31,003 bases of DNA from a virus. Below are positions 21,607-30,760 of this stretch, one piece after another; within the stretch, counting starts at the first letter, position 1, and every line of letters begins with the position of its first letter. The position numbers and the translations under genes were made by a program. Under the pieces are notes generated by a model that worked only from the letters and a program-made list of their open reading frames with translations, had not been told where the DNA came from and did no database searches. The stretch covers positions 1 through 31,003 of IMG/VR virus record IMGVR_UViG_3300030012_000400, one strand, 5' to 3'.

Positions 21607-22185
21607 TTAATTATTAGAAATTTTACTTAATACTCTGTCTAAAGTTGTAATACCACTTTTTTGCCCATATAAGAAAACTTCTTTTTGTGCTTCTTTCTCA
21701 GGATTGTGTTTCACTTTAGGTACTGCAGAAAGTTCCTCTTTAGGTTCTTCTACTTTTTCTTCTTCTACTACTTCTGAAGCCATATCTTGTTTTTTATCTA
21801 TCATAGCTTTGATTTCTTTAATCATTTCTTTAACCTCTGATAGCTCTTCTTTTGTAGCATATTTCATTTCTTCTTTATCATCTTCTTCAAGCTGTTGCTC
21901 TTCTGATAAATCCTCCTCAGCAGGTTCTTCTTCTTTAGCTGCACCAATAGATGCAATGATGCCCTCTTCTTTTACCATAAGAATCTGCCCATCTTCTAAA
22001 GTGTACTCACCAACTGGTAAAGCTACTTTTTCATCTTCTGTTATAATAAAAACTTCTTTACCTTCTGATAAAGATTCAGCTTCTATTATAGTTCCATTCT
22101 CTAAAGTAGCTTGTGCTAGTTTAACTTCTTCTGTTTCAATAGAAAGAAGCTCTTTTGCTTTTTTAAGTACTTCTGTTGCTTTCAT
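21607..22185 (-). CDS. Capsid scaffold-like protein
   Basis: The protein is strongly charged, with a Glu-rich stretch (about residues 85-105) and a coiled-coil helix (EELSEVKEMIKEIKAMIDKK). An N-terminal beta unit (VALPVGEYTLEDGQILMVKE, then EGIIASIGAA) recurs in Bacteroidetes phage proteins encoded just before decoration and capsid genes. The C-terminus (GITTLDRVLSKISNN) is basic and helical, as in scaffold proteins that bind capsid. Its promoter-like element lies immediately upstream. Confidence 0.65.
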   Translation of the reverse strand: MKATEVLKKAKELLSIETEEVKLAQATLENGTIIEAESLSEGKEVFIITEDEKVALPVGEYTLEDGQILMVKEEGIIASIGAAKEEEPAEEDLSEEQQLEEDDKEEMKYATKEELSEVKEMIKEIKAMIDKKQDMASEVVEEEKVEEPKEELSAVPKVKHNPEKEAQKEVFLYGQKSGITTLDRVLSKISNN

Positions 22186-22191
22186 GTTATT

Positions 22192-22217
22192 ACAATAAAT
22201 TAAATATTAAGTTGTTA
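22192..22217 (-). promoter_or_regulatory. TAACAA-N14-TATTGT element before the scaffold-capsid operon
   Basis: TAACAA is at 22212-22217 and TATTGT at 22192-22197, 14 bases apart. TATTGT lies six bases before the ATG at 22185. It would drive scaffold, decoration and major capsid genes up to the terminator at 20177-20212. Confidence 0.7.
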
Positions 22218-22222
22218 GATTT

Positions 22223-22579
22223 TTAGTTTGCTGCTATACAAGCATCACAATCACTATAATTAGTTACAGAATTTATTTTTTGATCTCCTGCTGTTTTTAC
22301 TTGGGTAACAGTATAACATCCATTATGATTTGCATTAAGGAAATTAAAATAGTAAACATTATTTACTGTTAGCTCTACACCTATTATATATATTTCTTTT
22401 TGTGAACTGTGCCCACATTTTTGTATTTTATAATAGTAGGTAGTTGCTTTTGTTATGTTACCAATACCTTGTGCTTGGAAACTACCATCACAGCACTTTC
22501 TTGAGTATGTACCATCTGGACACAAGCACCCCCTTCTATCATCTTTAGGGCTTGGTGCTTTTTCATTGTATTCTCTCAT
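22223..22579 (-). CDS. Cys-rich small protein (118 aa)
   Basis: The N-terminus KAPSPKDDRRGCLCPDGTYS, then KCCDGSFQAQGIGNI, is a recurring signature in Bacteroidetes phages near the maturation protease. Eight cysteines in 118 residues, some paired (CLC, CC, CDAC), suggest metal binding or disulfides in the virion. The rest is beta-rich (YYYKIQKCG, then NNVYYFNFLNAN). Function is unknown. Its ATG overlaps the protease stop (ATGA). Confidence 0.62.
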   Translation of the reverse strand: MREYNEKAPSPKDDRRGCLCPDGTYSRKCCDGSFQAQGIGNITKATTYYYKIQKCGHSSQKEIYIIGVELTVNNVYYFNFLNANHNGCYTVTQVKTAGDQKINSVTNYSDCDACIAAN

Positions 22580-24189
22580 TTTGGTGCTTTAGGATGTTTA
22601 GCTGGTAGTAAATCAAAATCACCAGTGTACTTTTTATTCTCAGGCCTACCATTCTTTACTAGATATAGAAAAGCATTTACTCTTGCAAAAGCCCATTGGC
22701 TTGGGTTGTTTACTCTTGGTGAATGTGAAACATTAAATGCACCTAATCCTCTTTGAAATACTGCTTTTAGTTTTCCTACTGTAACACCATACCCTAGCTT
22801 ATCTTTATATCTTTCATTAAACTCATCTGATTTCTTTTGTAAAGTAGCCTCATCTGCTTTGGATACTTTTGCACCTCTACCTGTAGAAGCATCTCCTTTT
22901 GCTGTGCCTTCTCCTTTTGGGTTTTTATTAGGTGTATCTGATTTAGGTGCTTTAGGGCTTTTTTTTACACCACCTCTTTCACCTATCTCTGCTAGATCTT
23001 CTGATAATGGTACACACTTATGTTTTTGGTAATCTTTTTTATACCCCTTTGGGCATTTGTATTTTTTAAATTCTTCTGCTGTAAGTTTATGTTCTTTACA
23101 TGGCATATACCAAGTTTTACCTTCAAACTCATGCTCATGATAATCTTCACAGCCTATATCTTTTGCAGCTTCTATAGCCATCTCTTTTGTAGAGTAAGCT
23201 AATCTATCATCTATTATTGCAAGTGTATCATCTATAATCTCAGATTTTAAACTTAACATATCTAAACTTTTTAATTTAGATTCACTCCAAGATTTACCTG
23301 ATTTACCACCCCATAGTAAAAAACTTATTGTGCCACATGCTTCTGTATCTTCTGGTTTGTAATACTCCTCAGCTCTTGATAAATAGCTGTACATTCTTTT
23401 TATAGTTTCTACACTTATAGGTTTACCTTGTGCTAATTGTTGTGCCCTGATCTTACCTACTGGTGTTGCACATTTGTTGTTTACTTTTTCATTTAATTCA
23501 ATACCTCTTTTAGCATTGTTCTTTACAGCATCAGGATAATCTCTATAAGATTCCATTTCTATAGTAGTACCCTTTTTATATCTGTTATCTTTTTTGATTA
23601 TAGCCTTCATCTCAGAAAGTAAGTACTCAGCTTCTTCTTCTTCCCACTCAGCTAGTTTATTTGGCTCATTAGGCCTTTCTAATTTATCTGCAAAATACCC
23701 TTCTATAGAAAACCCTTTTACTTTACCAGTTTTTACATAATCATTCCATACATCATCATTCTGTACTTTCATTGATAACATCCAAGTACCCTTAGGCATA
23801 CTCATACCATAAGCTGCACTCTTATCTTTTTTAGGATCTTCTACTAACCAAGATTCTACTGCTACTAAACCACTTAGTGCTTTACCATGTTCTAATGTAG
23901 ATTTATTGTAGTTGCCTCTTATGAAAAATAACTCACTTGCTTTTCTTACAGTATCTCTTGAAAAATATATATAGTAATCTTTATCACCACTTTTTCTATA
24001 TATAGGTTTATTAGGAATAAGAGCAGCACCCATAAGGATTCTCTTCTCTTTGTTCACTTCAGCAAATTTAAACTCTTGGTTTTTTAATGCTATAAAGTCC
24101 TCTTCAATTGCAGGGTTCTCTACTATAGATACTGCCTCAATTCCTGATACTTCATCATTTTCATCAATAAAAAGCTCTACTATATCCAT
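22576..24189 (-). CDS. Prohead maturation protease (XkdF/S78_2-like) with C-terminal extensions
   Basis: The N-terminal 170 residues fit the XkdF-type phage serine protease: ENPAIEEDF, then STLEHGK with His101, and VKGFSIEGYF with Ser161 as probable catalytic residues. It should process capsid or scaffold proteins. The middle (about 210-310) has DYPDAVKNNAKRGIELNEKV and MYSYLSRAEEY, then CGTISFLLWGGKSGKSWSES. The C-terminal 80 residues (LGYGVTVGKLKAVFQRGLGA, then WAFARVNAFLYLVKNGRPEN) form a third module, DUF5824-like, seen elsewhere as a separate phage domain. At 537 residues it is much longer than a bare protease. Confidence 0.8.
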   Translation of the reverse strand: MDIVELFIDENDEVSGIEAVSIVENPAIEEDFIALKNQEFKFAEVNKEKRILMGAALIPNKPIYRKSGDKDYYIYFSRDTVRKASELFFIRGNYNKSTLEHGKALSGLVAVESWLVEDPKKDKSAAYGMSMPKGTWMLSMKVQNDDVWNDYVKTGKVKGFSIEGYFADKLERPNEPNKLAEWEEEEAEYLLSEMKAIIKKDNRYKKGTTIEMESYRDYPDAVKNNAKRGIELNEKVNNKCATPVGKIRAQQLAQGKPISVETIKRMYSYLSRAEEYYKPEDTEACGTISFLLWGGKSGKSWSESKLKSLDMLSLKSEIIDDTLAIIDDRLAYSTKEMAIEAAKDIGCEDYHEHEFEGKTWYMPCKEHKLTAEEFKKYKCPKGYKKDYQKHKCVPLSEDLAEIGERGGVKKSPKAPKSDTPNKNPKGEGTAKGDASTGRGAKVSKADEATLQKKSDEFNERYKDKLGYGVTVGKLKAVFQRGLGAFNVSHSPRVNNPSQWAFARVNAFLYLVKNGRPENKKYTGDFDLLPAKHPKAPK

Positions 24190-24195
24190 ACTAAT

Positions 24196-24221
24196 ACAAT
24201 AATAATTTTAAGTTTTTGTTA
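24196..24221 (-). promoter_or_regulatory. TAACAA-N14-TATTGT element before the maturation protease
   Basis: TAACAA is at 24216-24221 and includes the TAA stop of the tape measure gene. TATTGT is at 24196-24201, 14 bases away and six bases before the ATG at 24189. The spacing is identical to the copies before 22185, 19516 and 16828. Confidence 0.7.
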
Positions 24222-25811
24222 CCCAATTGAAGATCCTGTTTCTATTTTTCTATCTAAAGCTTGTTGATTAGATACCTCACTACTTACTACAAATGCTTTA
24301 ACTGGCTTTTGGTTATTCTCTCCTATTGCTTGTGCAAGTTGGTTTTCAGGTGCAGCTCCTACAATATTAAAAGATGGTGCTTGTGCCTCACCTCTACCTC
24401 CTCTAGTTGCACCACCACCTATACCACCACCTGCACTTTTAGCTTTACCTACTGCAGATTTTACAGCCAATATAATTCCAGCAGCTTGAGCTGCATATCC
24501 TATAAGTAATGGTATGTTTTGTGGGAATCCTACCTTAGCTGTTTGTGCTGTACCCTCTGCAACTGCAACTGTACTTCTTGCTACAGCTTGAGATGAAAAA
24601 GCAATAGTTCTACCTACTTCTTGAATTAACTCTTGTGCTATTAAAGCTTGTTTTGCTAAGAAGGCTGCTTTACCTACTTTACTCTCTGCACCTGCTATAG
24701 CAATAACATTATCTAAAGAAGATTGTCTAGCTGCATCTAGTTTTAATTGATTTGTAATATCACTTTGTATTAACCTATCTCTTGCTGCTAATTGTTCAGT
24801 TTCATTATCTAGTTTTAATTCACCAGTAGCTTTTTCTGTTTCTATTTCTTGTAATCCTGTGGCTTTTATTATACCAATAGATTCTACTTTTTCTCTTTTA
24901 ACTGTTTCTACTTTACCATCTCTAATCCTTTTTTGCTCTGCAGCTTCTAAGGCTAGTAACTCAGTTTCTTTTTTAAATATTTCTTCTTTCTCTGCATTGC
25001 TATCTTTTAATTGTTGCAACTCTGCTTCTATAAGTTGTTTTCTAAGTGCATATATTTTCTCTGCTTCTGCACCAGCAGCTTGAGCTACTGCAATTTCTCT
25101 TTCTAATTCTGATATTGTATTGTTTACTGCTTTTTTAGTTTCTATTGCTGCCCTTTCTGCTTCATCTGGTAGAATACCTAAAAACTCTAATACTGGCCTT
25201 GCAGCATCAAATAAATTATTAAATGTTGTTTTTACTGCATCTATAGCCTTACCAATAAAAGGTACATTACTAGCAAATCTTTTTACTGCTTTTGTAATAC
25301 TATCCCAATTGTTTACTATGGCTGCTAATGCAATAGCAAATGCACCTATACCAGTTAATGCTATGGCTCTTTTTGTTGTTGTACCAAATAACTTAGCTGC
25401 AACACCTGATTTCTTAGCTGCTTGTGCAACTTGGCCAAAACCTTCTGATACATCTTTAATACCTAAGCCAACTGCAATAGCAGATGCAGCTTTTTGTTCA
25501 AACTCACCAAAGGCTTCTGATTCTATACCTAAAGTACCTAATGTACCAACTGCTGCTGCTAGTGATCCACCAAACACTTTTGCAGCACCATCTGCAGCTT
25601 GTAGTTTATCATCTAAATTAAAGCCTTCTATCTCATTATTTATCTTTTCTATTTCTTTAGTAAGTAGTTGTGATTTCTTTGCTGCTTCTTTAAATGCATC
25701 AGATTCTCTATCAAGAGTTTTTATTTCTTGATTTACATCTTCAAGCATACTTTCTAACTGCCCTAAAGATTTAGTATTTACATCTATCTCTATTGTTTTC
25801 TTGACTGCCAT
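24219..25811 (-). CDS. Tape measure protein
   Basis: The 530-residue protein is mainly long helix: an N-terminal coiled coil (residues 14-65, from LGQLESMLEDVNQEIKTLD), Gly/Ala-rich hydrophobic stretches including a membrane-like segment at about 149-167 (AIALTGIGAFAIALAAIV), a charged helical middle and a second hydrophobic stretch near 430-455. The C-terminus PVKAFVVSSEVSNQQALDRK recurs in Bacteroidetes phage tape measures. It sets tail length and supports ejection. By the usual rule of about 1.5 angstroms per residue the tail would be about 80 nm. It starts inside the 52-residue gene (22-base overlap). Confidence 0.85.
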   Translation of the reverse strand: MAVKKTIEIDVNTKSLGQLESMLEDVNQEIKTLDRESDAFKEAAKKSQLLTKEIEKINNEIEGFNLDDKLQAADGAAKVFGGSLAAAVGTLGTLGIESEAFGEFEQKAASAIAVGLGIKDVSEGFGQVAQAAKKSGVAAKLFGTTTKRAIALTGIGAFAIALAAIVNNWDSITKAVKRFASNVPFIGKAIDAVKTTFNNLFDAARPVLEFLGILPDEAERAAIETKKAVNNTISELEREIAVAQAAGAEAEKIYALRKQLIEAELQQLKDSNAEKEEIFKKETELLALEAAEQKRIRDGKVETVKREKVESIGIIKATGLQEIETEKATGELKLDNETEQLAARDRLIQSDITNQLKLDAARQSSLDNVIAIAGAESKVGKAAFLAKQALIAQELIQEVGRTIAFSSQAVARSTVAVAEGTAQTAKVGFPQNIPLLIGYAAQAAGIILAVKSAVGKAKSAGGGIGGGATRGGRGEAQAPSFNIVGAAPENQLAQAIGENNQKPVKAFVVSSEVSNQQALDRKIETGSSIG

Positions 25812-25948
25812 AGCTCTCTCTTATGTTGTTTATATGCTTCTCTTATTCCTTCTGGTGCTTTGTTTTTACCTAAAGCAATAAAAGTATATTTTCCTATATT
25901 CTCTTGGTGTTTAGCTATTGCTAACATGTCTAATATATTATTTATCAT
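25790..25948 (-). CDS. 52-residue gene between tail-tip protein and tape measure
   Basis: The ORF reads MINNILDMLAIAKHQENIGK then YTFIALGKNKAPEGIREAYK and a basic tail. Its ATG overlaps the TGA of the 1275-residue protein (ATGA) and its end overlaps the tape measure start by 22 bases. The tight coupling on both sides and protein-like composition support a real gene. It is helical and basic; no family is recognised. It may be a small tail assembly factor. Confidence 0.6.
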   Translation of the reverse strand: MINNILDMLAIAKHQENIGKYTFIALGKNKAPEGIREAYKQHKRELWQSRKQ

Positions 25949-28900
25949 GAACATTCATATTTTGTTACTACTGTTGCTGTATCAATTTCTATTACTATAA
26001 ATCCTACTATTGTTTTATCAAAACAAACTCCTACACAAGTTGATGTTCTTTGTCCCAATGCCAAAGCAAAATATTTTGCAGGTTCACTTTGAAAAGCAGG
26101 TGGGTTAGCATAAAATGCAAAAGAATCTACACCACCATCATAAGTGTAATTTTTTCTTAGTTTAACTTTATCTCCTTCATCTGGGAAATTCTCTGCTCCA
26201 CTATGATAAAAACCACCCATAGCTTTTATATCACCACAATTATATTGTGTTGCTGTAGGGCCTGATATAACACATAAATCAGAAAAAGCAGGTATTTCAT
26301 TAAATCTACCTAAACCAAATCCTGCACTAGATTTACTACCTGCTATAGTACCACCAAAACTTGTGGTAGTTGGAATAACAGTACAAGCACCAAATGAAAC
26401 CCTATTTGTTATTACCCCATTTACTACATGAACACTAAAACCACAATTTCTTAATTTTGATTGTACATTTTGTGCAGTACCATCAGGATTCCATCCCCAT
26501 TGTGCATAGTAACCATCAGGTACATTAGTTTTAGCAGCAGTTGATGTTGTTGCTGTACCACTTATAAATCCATAATCAGATTTTCTTTCATCATTCCAAT
26601 TTGTAAATACACTTGTACCTTCATTATAAAATAAATTATAGTTTTGGTTTGTAGTACTAAAATTAATATTAGATGTACCACTTGGTACAGCCACATCTTT
26701 AAATGGTATAGAAGAAGAAGCAAATACTTGTGAATCATTCTCTGCATCTACTCTTGATGTAGCACTATAAGCAAACCCTACTCCTGAATTTACTTTTACA
26801 CCACCTATTGTAGCAGGAATACTCATTTGTGTTTCTAACATACCAGATAAACCATTAGAAGTAACATTGTATTGTGTTGTTATTGCTCCACTTGGTATTG
26901 GTATACCTTCTACTACATAAGGTACTATTTTAGATTGTATATCAAATGCACCTGATGTAACATAATCTACTAAATCTCCACCATCTGTTTTTATTCTTAT
27001 TGTTCTAATTACATCAGCAGGATTATCTGAAGTAGTAGATATTTTATAGTTTATAGAGTTTGATGTTTCAGTATATGGTGAAGCTGGTACTGTATCAGAT
27101 GAAGTTATTGTAGTCATTGCTTCAGCTTCATCAAAATTACTATCTGTATTTGTCCTTGTATAGAATCTATAATATATAACTGCTGGATGTGTTAAACCTG
27201 TAAGTTCTAATAGTTTCTCTCCTTCTCTTTTATCATCTGTAACCTTGTGTTGAGTTACTCCTGATGTACCTATAATAGTATCTAAATCATCTCCTACTAA
27301 ATCACTATAAGAAGAGCTATATACAAATCCATATTCATCTAAACTTGGTGTTTCACCTATCTCACCTAATTCATCTATCTTACCTCTCAATGTAACAGTA
27401 GTAGAAGAGTTATTTGTAAGTTGATCTACATCAGGTAAACTTATAGCTGCAATAGTTACAACTGGTGGTGTATCTCCTACTACTGGTATATTACTTATTG
27501 CTGTATCTTGTGGTACTTCTTCATCAAATGTTACAATAGGTAATTCTGCACTAGCACAGCTTACATCTGATTTAAGTAAAGTATTATCTGCTGTTATAAG
27601 ATCTGAATCTGCAGTATAACAAACTGAATCAGGTGTAAACTTAAGAGGTATTACTTCTTGTATTTCTTCTGTTTTTGTTTCAATTATACCTACTGTTTCT
27701 TCTTTGATATTTATAAGCTCTAAGCTTGATAGATTAGTTTCAAAGTTTGTAGTAATCTTATTTATTTTATATAACCTATCAAATATTATAACCTTATCTG
27801 CTAGAGATAAATTATGAAGCATCTTAATAGGTAAGTATGCTTTTACAGTTGTTAATCTTCTTTGCTTATCAAATATTTCAGTAACATACTTTTTATAATA
27901 TTGATCAAACAAAGTTTTAGTGTAAGGTATATTTGTAAACTCATTCTTCTCTGCATTGAAGTTTATATTTTCTGTATTCTCTATATTAGTAAAAGAAGTT
28001 TGTGTAGTAGCTACAGAATTAGATGGTACATACATTGAAGCTTGAGCACTAAGTGTACCACCACTATCAATAACACCTATTTGTTGAGTTTTAAGTATAG
28101 GATAAAAAAGAAGAGGTTTACCAAGATTAGGTTGTTGTTTTATATCTGCACTCCACCCCCACTGAGCATTAGTATTTGCACCATCTGCTACATTTACTAA
28201 TCTCTCATATTTAAAATGTTCAAAAGGTAGTTTTACAGTATATGTTTCTCCTTCAAACTTTGCACTTGCTTGGAATCTATTCTCACCCCATTCTACATTA
28301 AATAACTCTTTGTGGTTTTTTGCAAAAAAGTTTTCTAGGCCTTCATAAGTAAAATCAATTTGCTTAAAAGGTAATACACTATCTACTTGTGTACTTTCTT
28401 TATCTAGGTGTTCTGTTATATCCCATTTGTTTGTACTTCTATTGTAAAATTCATCTAATGTTTTTACCTCTATTATACCATCATCATTTTGGAAGGCTGT
28501 AAGATTAAACATCTTAAATAAACCAGTAAGAAAATCTATTACCTTAATCTCTGGTAATTGGTTAGAAGTATTTAGTGTTACATCTGATAAAACTGATGCA
28601 CTACCTGTAAAATGTATATCAGCTGTACCTGCTAATCTTCTTTGTCTTTGCACATAAAATCTTACTTCATAAGTAGAAGGTGTATCTGTTTCTATTCCAA
28701 AACTATAATCACCTCTACCTAATGGTAACTCTCTTATATCTGCATACTCTCCAGTTAAACCATCATATCTTTGGAATACATTCCCATTCTCAAATATTAC
28801 AAAGTTATATTCTACAGTATTATTACTAGGTACAACTGTAACATCTAGTAATCTTTCTTTTTTTGCTCTACCTGTTGATTGATCTGGTGGAGGTGTAGTA

Positions 28901-29772
28901 AAGTAATTATTTCTTAAATCTATTACCTCACCACTAGAATAAGTTACATTAAAACCTCCTACTGTTGCAATGTTATCTTCATCTACAAATAAACCACCTG
29001 TTTTATTATGTAACCATAAATACAAATTGTAAAATTGTGGATTGGTAGTGTTAAAGAAATCTTCACTAAACTCTACACCATATTGAAACTCTATTGCTTT
29101 TATTATTGGGTAAACTCTTAGAGCTGGTTTTAATTGTGATAATTCTAAACCATGCTGTGTGCCTACTTCATAAGCTAGATTATTTTGTGTAGCTGTATTT
29201 GCAGTAGAATCACTTGTATCATATATAAACCTTTTAGTATGTGATATTAAAGGAAATATAATAGCATCAGTATAAGTAACCATTTTAGATGTTATATCTA
29301 AACCATCACTTAAATATGTTTTTATATTAGCATCTGTATATGTAAATGTAAAATCAGATGTAATCATCTTTAAAGCACTTAGGTAATCATCCCCTACAAG
29401 ATCAGGTAGGTTTACAGTACTACCAAAAAATGTTAAGCTATAAGTATGAGGTTTATTTAGTTTTAGTGTAGAACCTTCTAGTTTTACTTTTCCTTTTTTA
29501 AAAGGTTGGTGGTTTAACTCTAATACTGCTTCAAACTTCTTTCTTGCATCAAAATCTAAAATGTTATAATTATAAAAGTGTTTAAATAGTTTGTTGTTAT
29601 TCTTACTGGCTGGTATACTAAAGGTTTTAGTAAAATCAGTAAATACTTTTTCTATATCTCTTACATCTTGAATCTTCTGAGTAAGTTCTACACTTTCATC
29701 ATCAAATAATTCTACCTGCTCATAAGTGCTAGATACATCTAGGTTTTTTATATATAACTGTAGTTTTAACAT
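25945..29772 (-). CDS. Large tail-tip protein (1275 aa, central hub/Tal-like)
   Basis: The N-terminal part (LKLQLYIKNLDVSSTYEQVE, then FTKTFSIPASKNNNKLFKHF) belongs to a tail-tip family I know from Bacteroidetes phages. Residues about 395-445 (VIDFLTGLFKMFNLTAFQND followed by GIIEVKTLDEFY) resemble the hub region of tail-associated proteins. From about 770 an exposed region begins, with a fibronectin-like unit (LDEYGFVYSSSYS and VIYYRFYTRTNTDSN). The C-terminal 200 residues are beta-rich with several Cys and end VTKYECS. It probably forms the tip that contacts the host. The start overlaps the previous stop (TAATG). Confidence 0.72.
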   Translation of the reverse strand: MLKLQLYIKNLDVSSTYEQVELFDDESVELTQKIQDVRDIEKVFTDFTKTFSIPASKNNNKLFKHFYNYNILDFDARKKFEAVLELNHQPFKKGKVKLEGSTLKLNKPHTYSLTFFGSTVNLPDLVGDDYLSALKMITSDFTFTYTDANIKTYLSDGLDITSKMVTYTDAIIFPLISHTKRFIYDTSDSTANTATQNNLAYEVGTQHGLELSQLKPALRVYPIIKAIEFQYGVEFSEDFFNTTNPQFYNLYLWLHNKTGGLFVDEDNIATVGGFNVTYSSGEVIDLRNNYFTTPPPDQSTGRAKKERLLDVTVVPSNNTVEYNFVIFENGNVFQRYDGLTGEYADIRELPLGRGDYSFGIETDTPSTYEVRFYVQRQRRLAGTADIHFTGSASVLSDVTLNTSNQLPEIKVIDFLTGLFKMFNLTAFQNDDGIIEVKTLDEFYNRSTNKWDITEHLDKESTQVDSVLPFKQIDFTYEGLENFFAKNHKELFNVEWGENRFQASAKFEGETYTVKLPFEHFKYERLVNVADGANTNAQWGWSADIKQQPNLGKPLLFYPILKTQQIGVIDSGGTLSAQASMYVPSNSVATTQTSFTNIENTENINFNAEKNEFTNIPYTKTLFDQYYKKYVTEIFDKQRRLTTVKAYLPIKMLHNLSLADKVIIFDRLYKINKITTNFETNLSSLELINIKEETVGIIETKTEEIQEVIPLKFTPDSVCYTADSDLITADNTLLKSDVSCASAELPIVTFDEEVPQDTAISNIPVVGDTPPVVTIAAISLPDVDQLTNNSSTTVTLRGKIDELGEIGETPSLDEYGFVYSSSYSDLVGDDLDTIIGTSGVTQHKVTDDKREGEKLLELTGLTHPAVIYYRFYTRTNTDSNFDEAEAMTTITSSDTVPASPYTETSNSINYKISTTSDNPADVIRTIRIKTDGGDLVDYVTSGAFDIQSKIVPYVVEGIPIPSGAITTQYNVTSNGLSGMLETQMSIPATIGGVKVNSGVGFAYSATSRVDAENDSQVFASSSIPFKDVAVPSGTSNINFSTTNQNYNLFYNEGTSVFTNWNDERKSDYGFISGTATTSTAAKTNVPDGYYAQWGWNPDGTAQNVQSKLRNCGFSVHVVNGVITNRVSFGACTVIPTTTSFGGTIAGSKSSAGFGLGRFNEIPAFSDLCVISGPTATQYNCGDIKAMGGFYHSGAENFPDEGDKVKLRKNYTYDGGVDSFAFYANPPAFQSEPAKYFALALGQRTSTCVGVCFDKTIVGFIVIEIDTATVVTKYECS

Positions 29773-30758
29773 TATCTTACACTATTGATTTTGGTAAATG
29801 CAAATTCAAAATCTATTGTATAGTTTATAAGTTTATCATTTAAACTTGTTTTAAAAGCTAATGATTTTGTTTTTGGTATTATAGGCAATGTTTTACTTTC
29901 ATATCTTATCCATACATTTTCTGATAAAAACAATTCCTCTATAGTACTATTCATATCTTCTTTTATAAATCCTGTATTAAGTGTAAGAGATGTTTGCCCA
30001 TTAACATTATATCTTTCACTTTGCCCTGCATAAGTAGGATAACTTGTAGTATTGTTTACTATTATATTTCTTCTAAACCTTTCATCAGTAACATCTAAAC
30101 TTTCCATGCTTTTCTTAAACAGATATAAATCTTGAAATGCACCATACTTGTTTACAAATGTTATTTTAAAAGGTGTAAACTTAGGCTCACAAACATTGTT
30201 TACTGTTATTGTTTTTCTAAGTGTTGCATCATCTGTATCATATATTTGTATAGTAGAACTGTTTGCAGGTATTGTAATGTATTGTATTTTTTGATTTGTA
30301 TTACCACTATCTGTTACTTGTGTTGTTGTAGAATCTATTATGTATTTTCCAACACCTTCTGCAAATATTGGTAACTTCCCTGCTGTACCTTCTGGTAAGT
30401 ATATATTATTTGAAGTTATAAGTGCATTTGTTGATAGTTGTGGATTTATTTCATCTTCAAAAAAACCATAACCATCTAAAGCTAAATAAGTATTTGTTTG
30501 TGGATTACTATAAGTAAAAGGCTCATTGTTCTCATCAAATAGATTTGCTATAGCTGTAACCCATACACACCTTGATACATAATCATTATTAAAAGTTACA
30601 TCTATATAATCTCTTATAAGATCTGATACTTCAAAGTTGATAACATCATCTGCATTGATTCTTTCTTTTTGTATAGTATATTTTAAATCAGAGTTTTGAT
30701 AAGAACCTGATGTACCTGTATAAATATATAAACTTAATTGTGCTGTACTTATTGCCAT
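29772..30758 (-). CDS. Distal tail-like protein (328 aa)
   Basis: The beginning MAISTAQLSLYIYTGTSGSY and the later CEPKFTPFKITFVNKYGAFQ, then DLYLFKKS, mark a family found in flavobacterial phages directly before the large tail-tip protein. The C-terminal part (TLNTGFIKEDMNSTIEELFL, then WIRYESKTLPIIPKTKSLAF) is beta-rich, with LNDKLINYTIDFEFAF at the end. Position and order suggest a distal tail protein linking tube and tip. This is inferred from context more than from a diagnostic motif. Confidence 0.62.
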   Translation of the reverse strand: MAISTAQLSLYIYTGTSGSYQNSDLKYTIQKERINADDVINFEVSDLIRDYIDVTFNNDYVSRCVWVTAIANLFDENNEPFTYSNPQTNTYLALDGYGFFEDEINPQLSTNALITSNNIYLPEGTAGKLPIFAEGVGKYIIDSTTTQVTDSGNTNQKIQYITIPANSSTIQIYDTDDATLRKTITVNNVCEPKFTPFKITFVNKYGAFQDLYLFKKSMESLDVTDERFRRNIIVNNTTSYPTYAGQSERYNVNGQTSLTLNTGFIKEDMNSTIEELFLSENVWIRYESKTLPIIPKTKSLAFKTSLNDKLINYTIDFEFAFTKINSVR

Positions 30759-30760
30759 AA

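Noticed and set aside
21704-22198. Plus-strand open frame of 164 codons opposite the scaffold gene
   Set aside because: Ser-rich low-complexity product typical of the reverse complement of a Glu/Lys-rich gene; the minus-strand gene is protein-like and has a promoter element.
25120-25731. Plus-strand open frame of 203 codons opposite the tape measure gene
   Set aside because: Ala/Ser/Pro-rich shadow of a helical Ala-rich gene; no leader or neighbour on that strand.
26562-26747. Minus-strand 61-codon frame inside the 1275-residue gene
   Set aside because: Alternative frame of an uninterrupted structural gene; its Leu/Ile-rich product looks like an AT-rich shadow.
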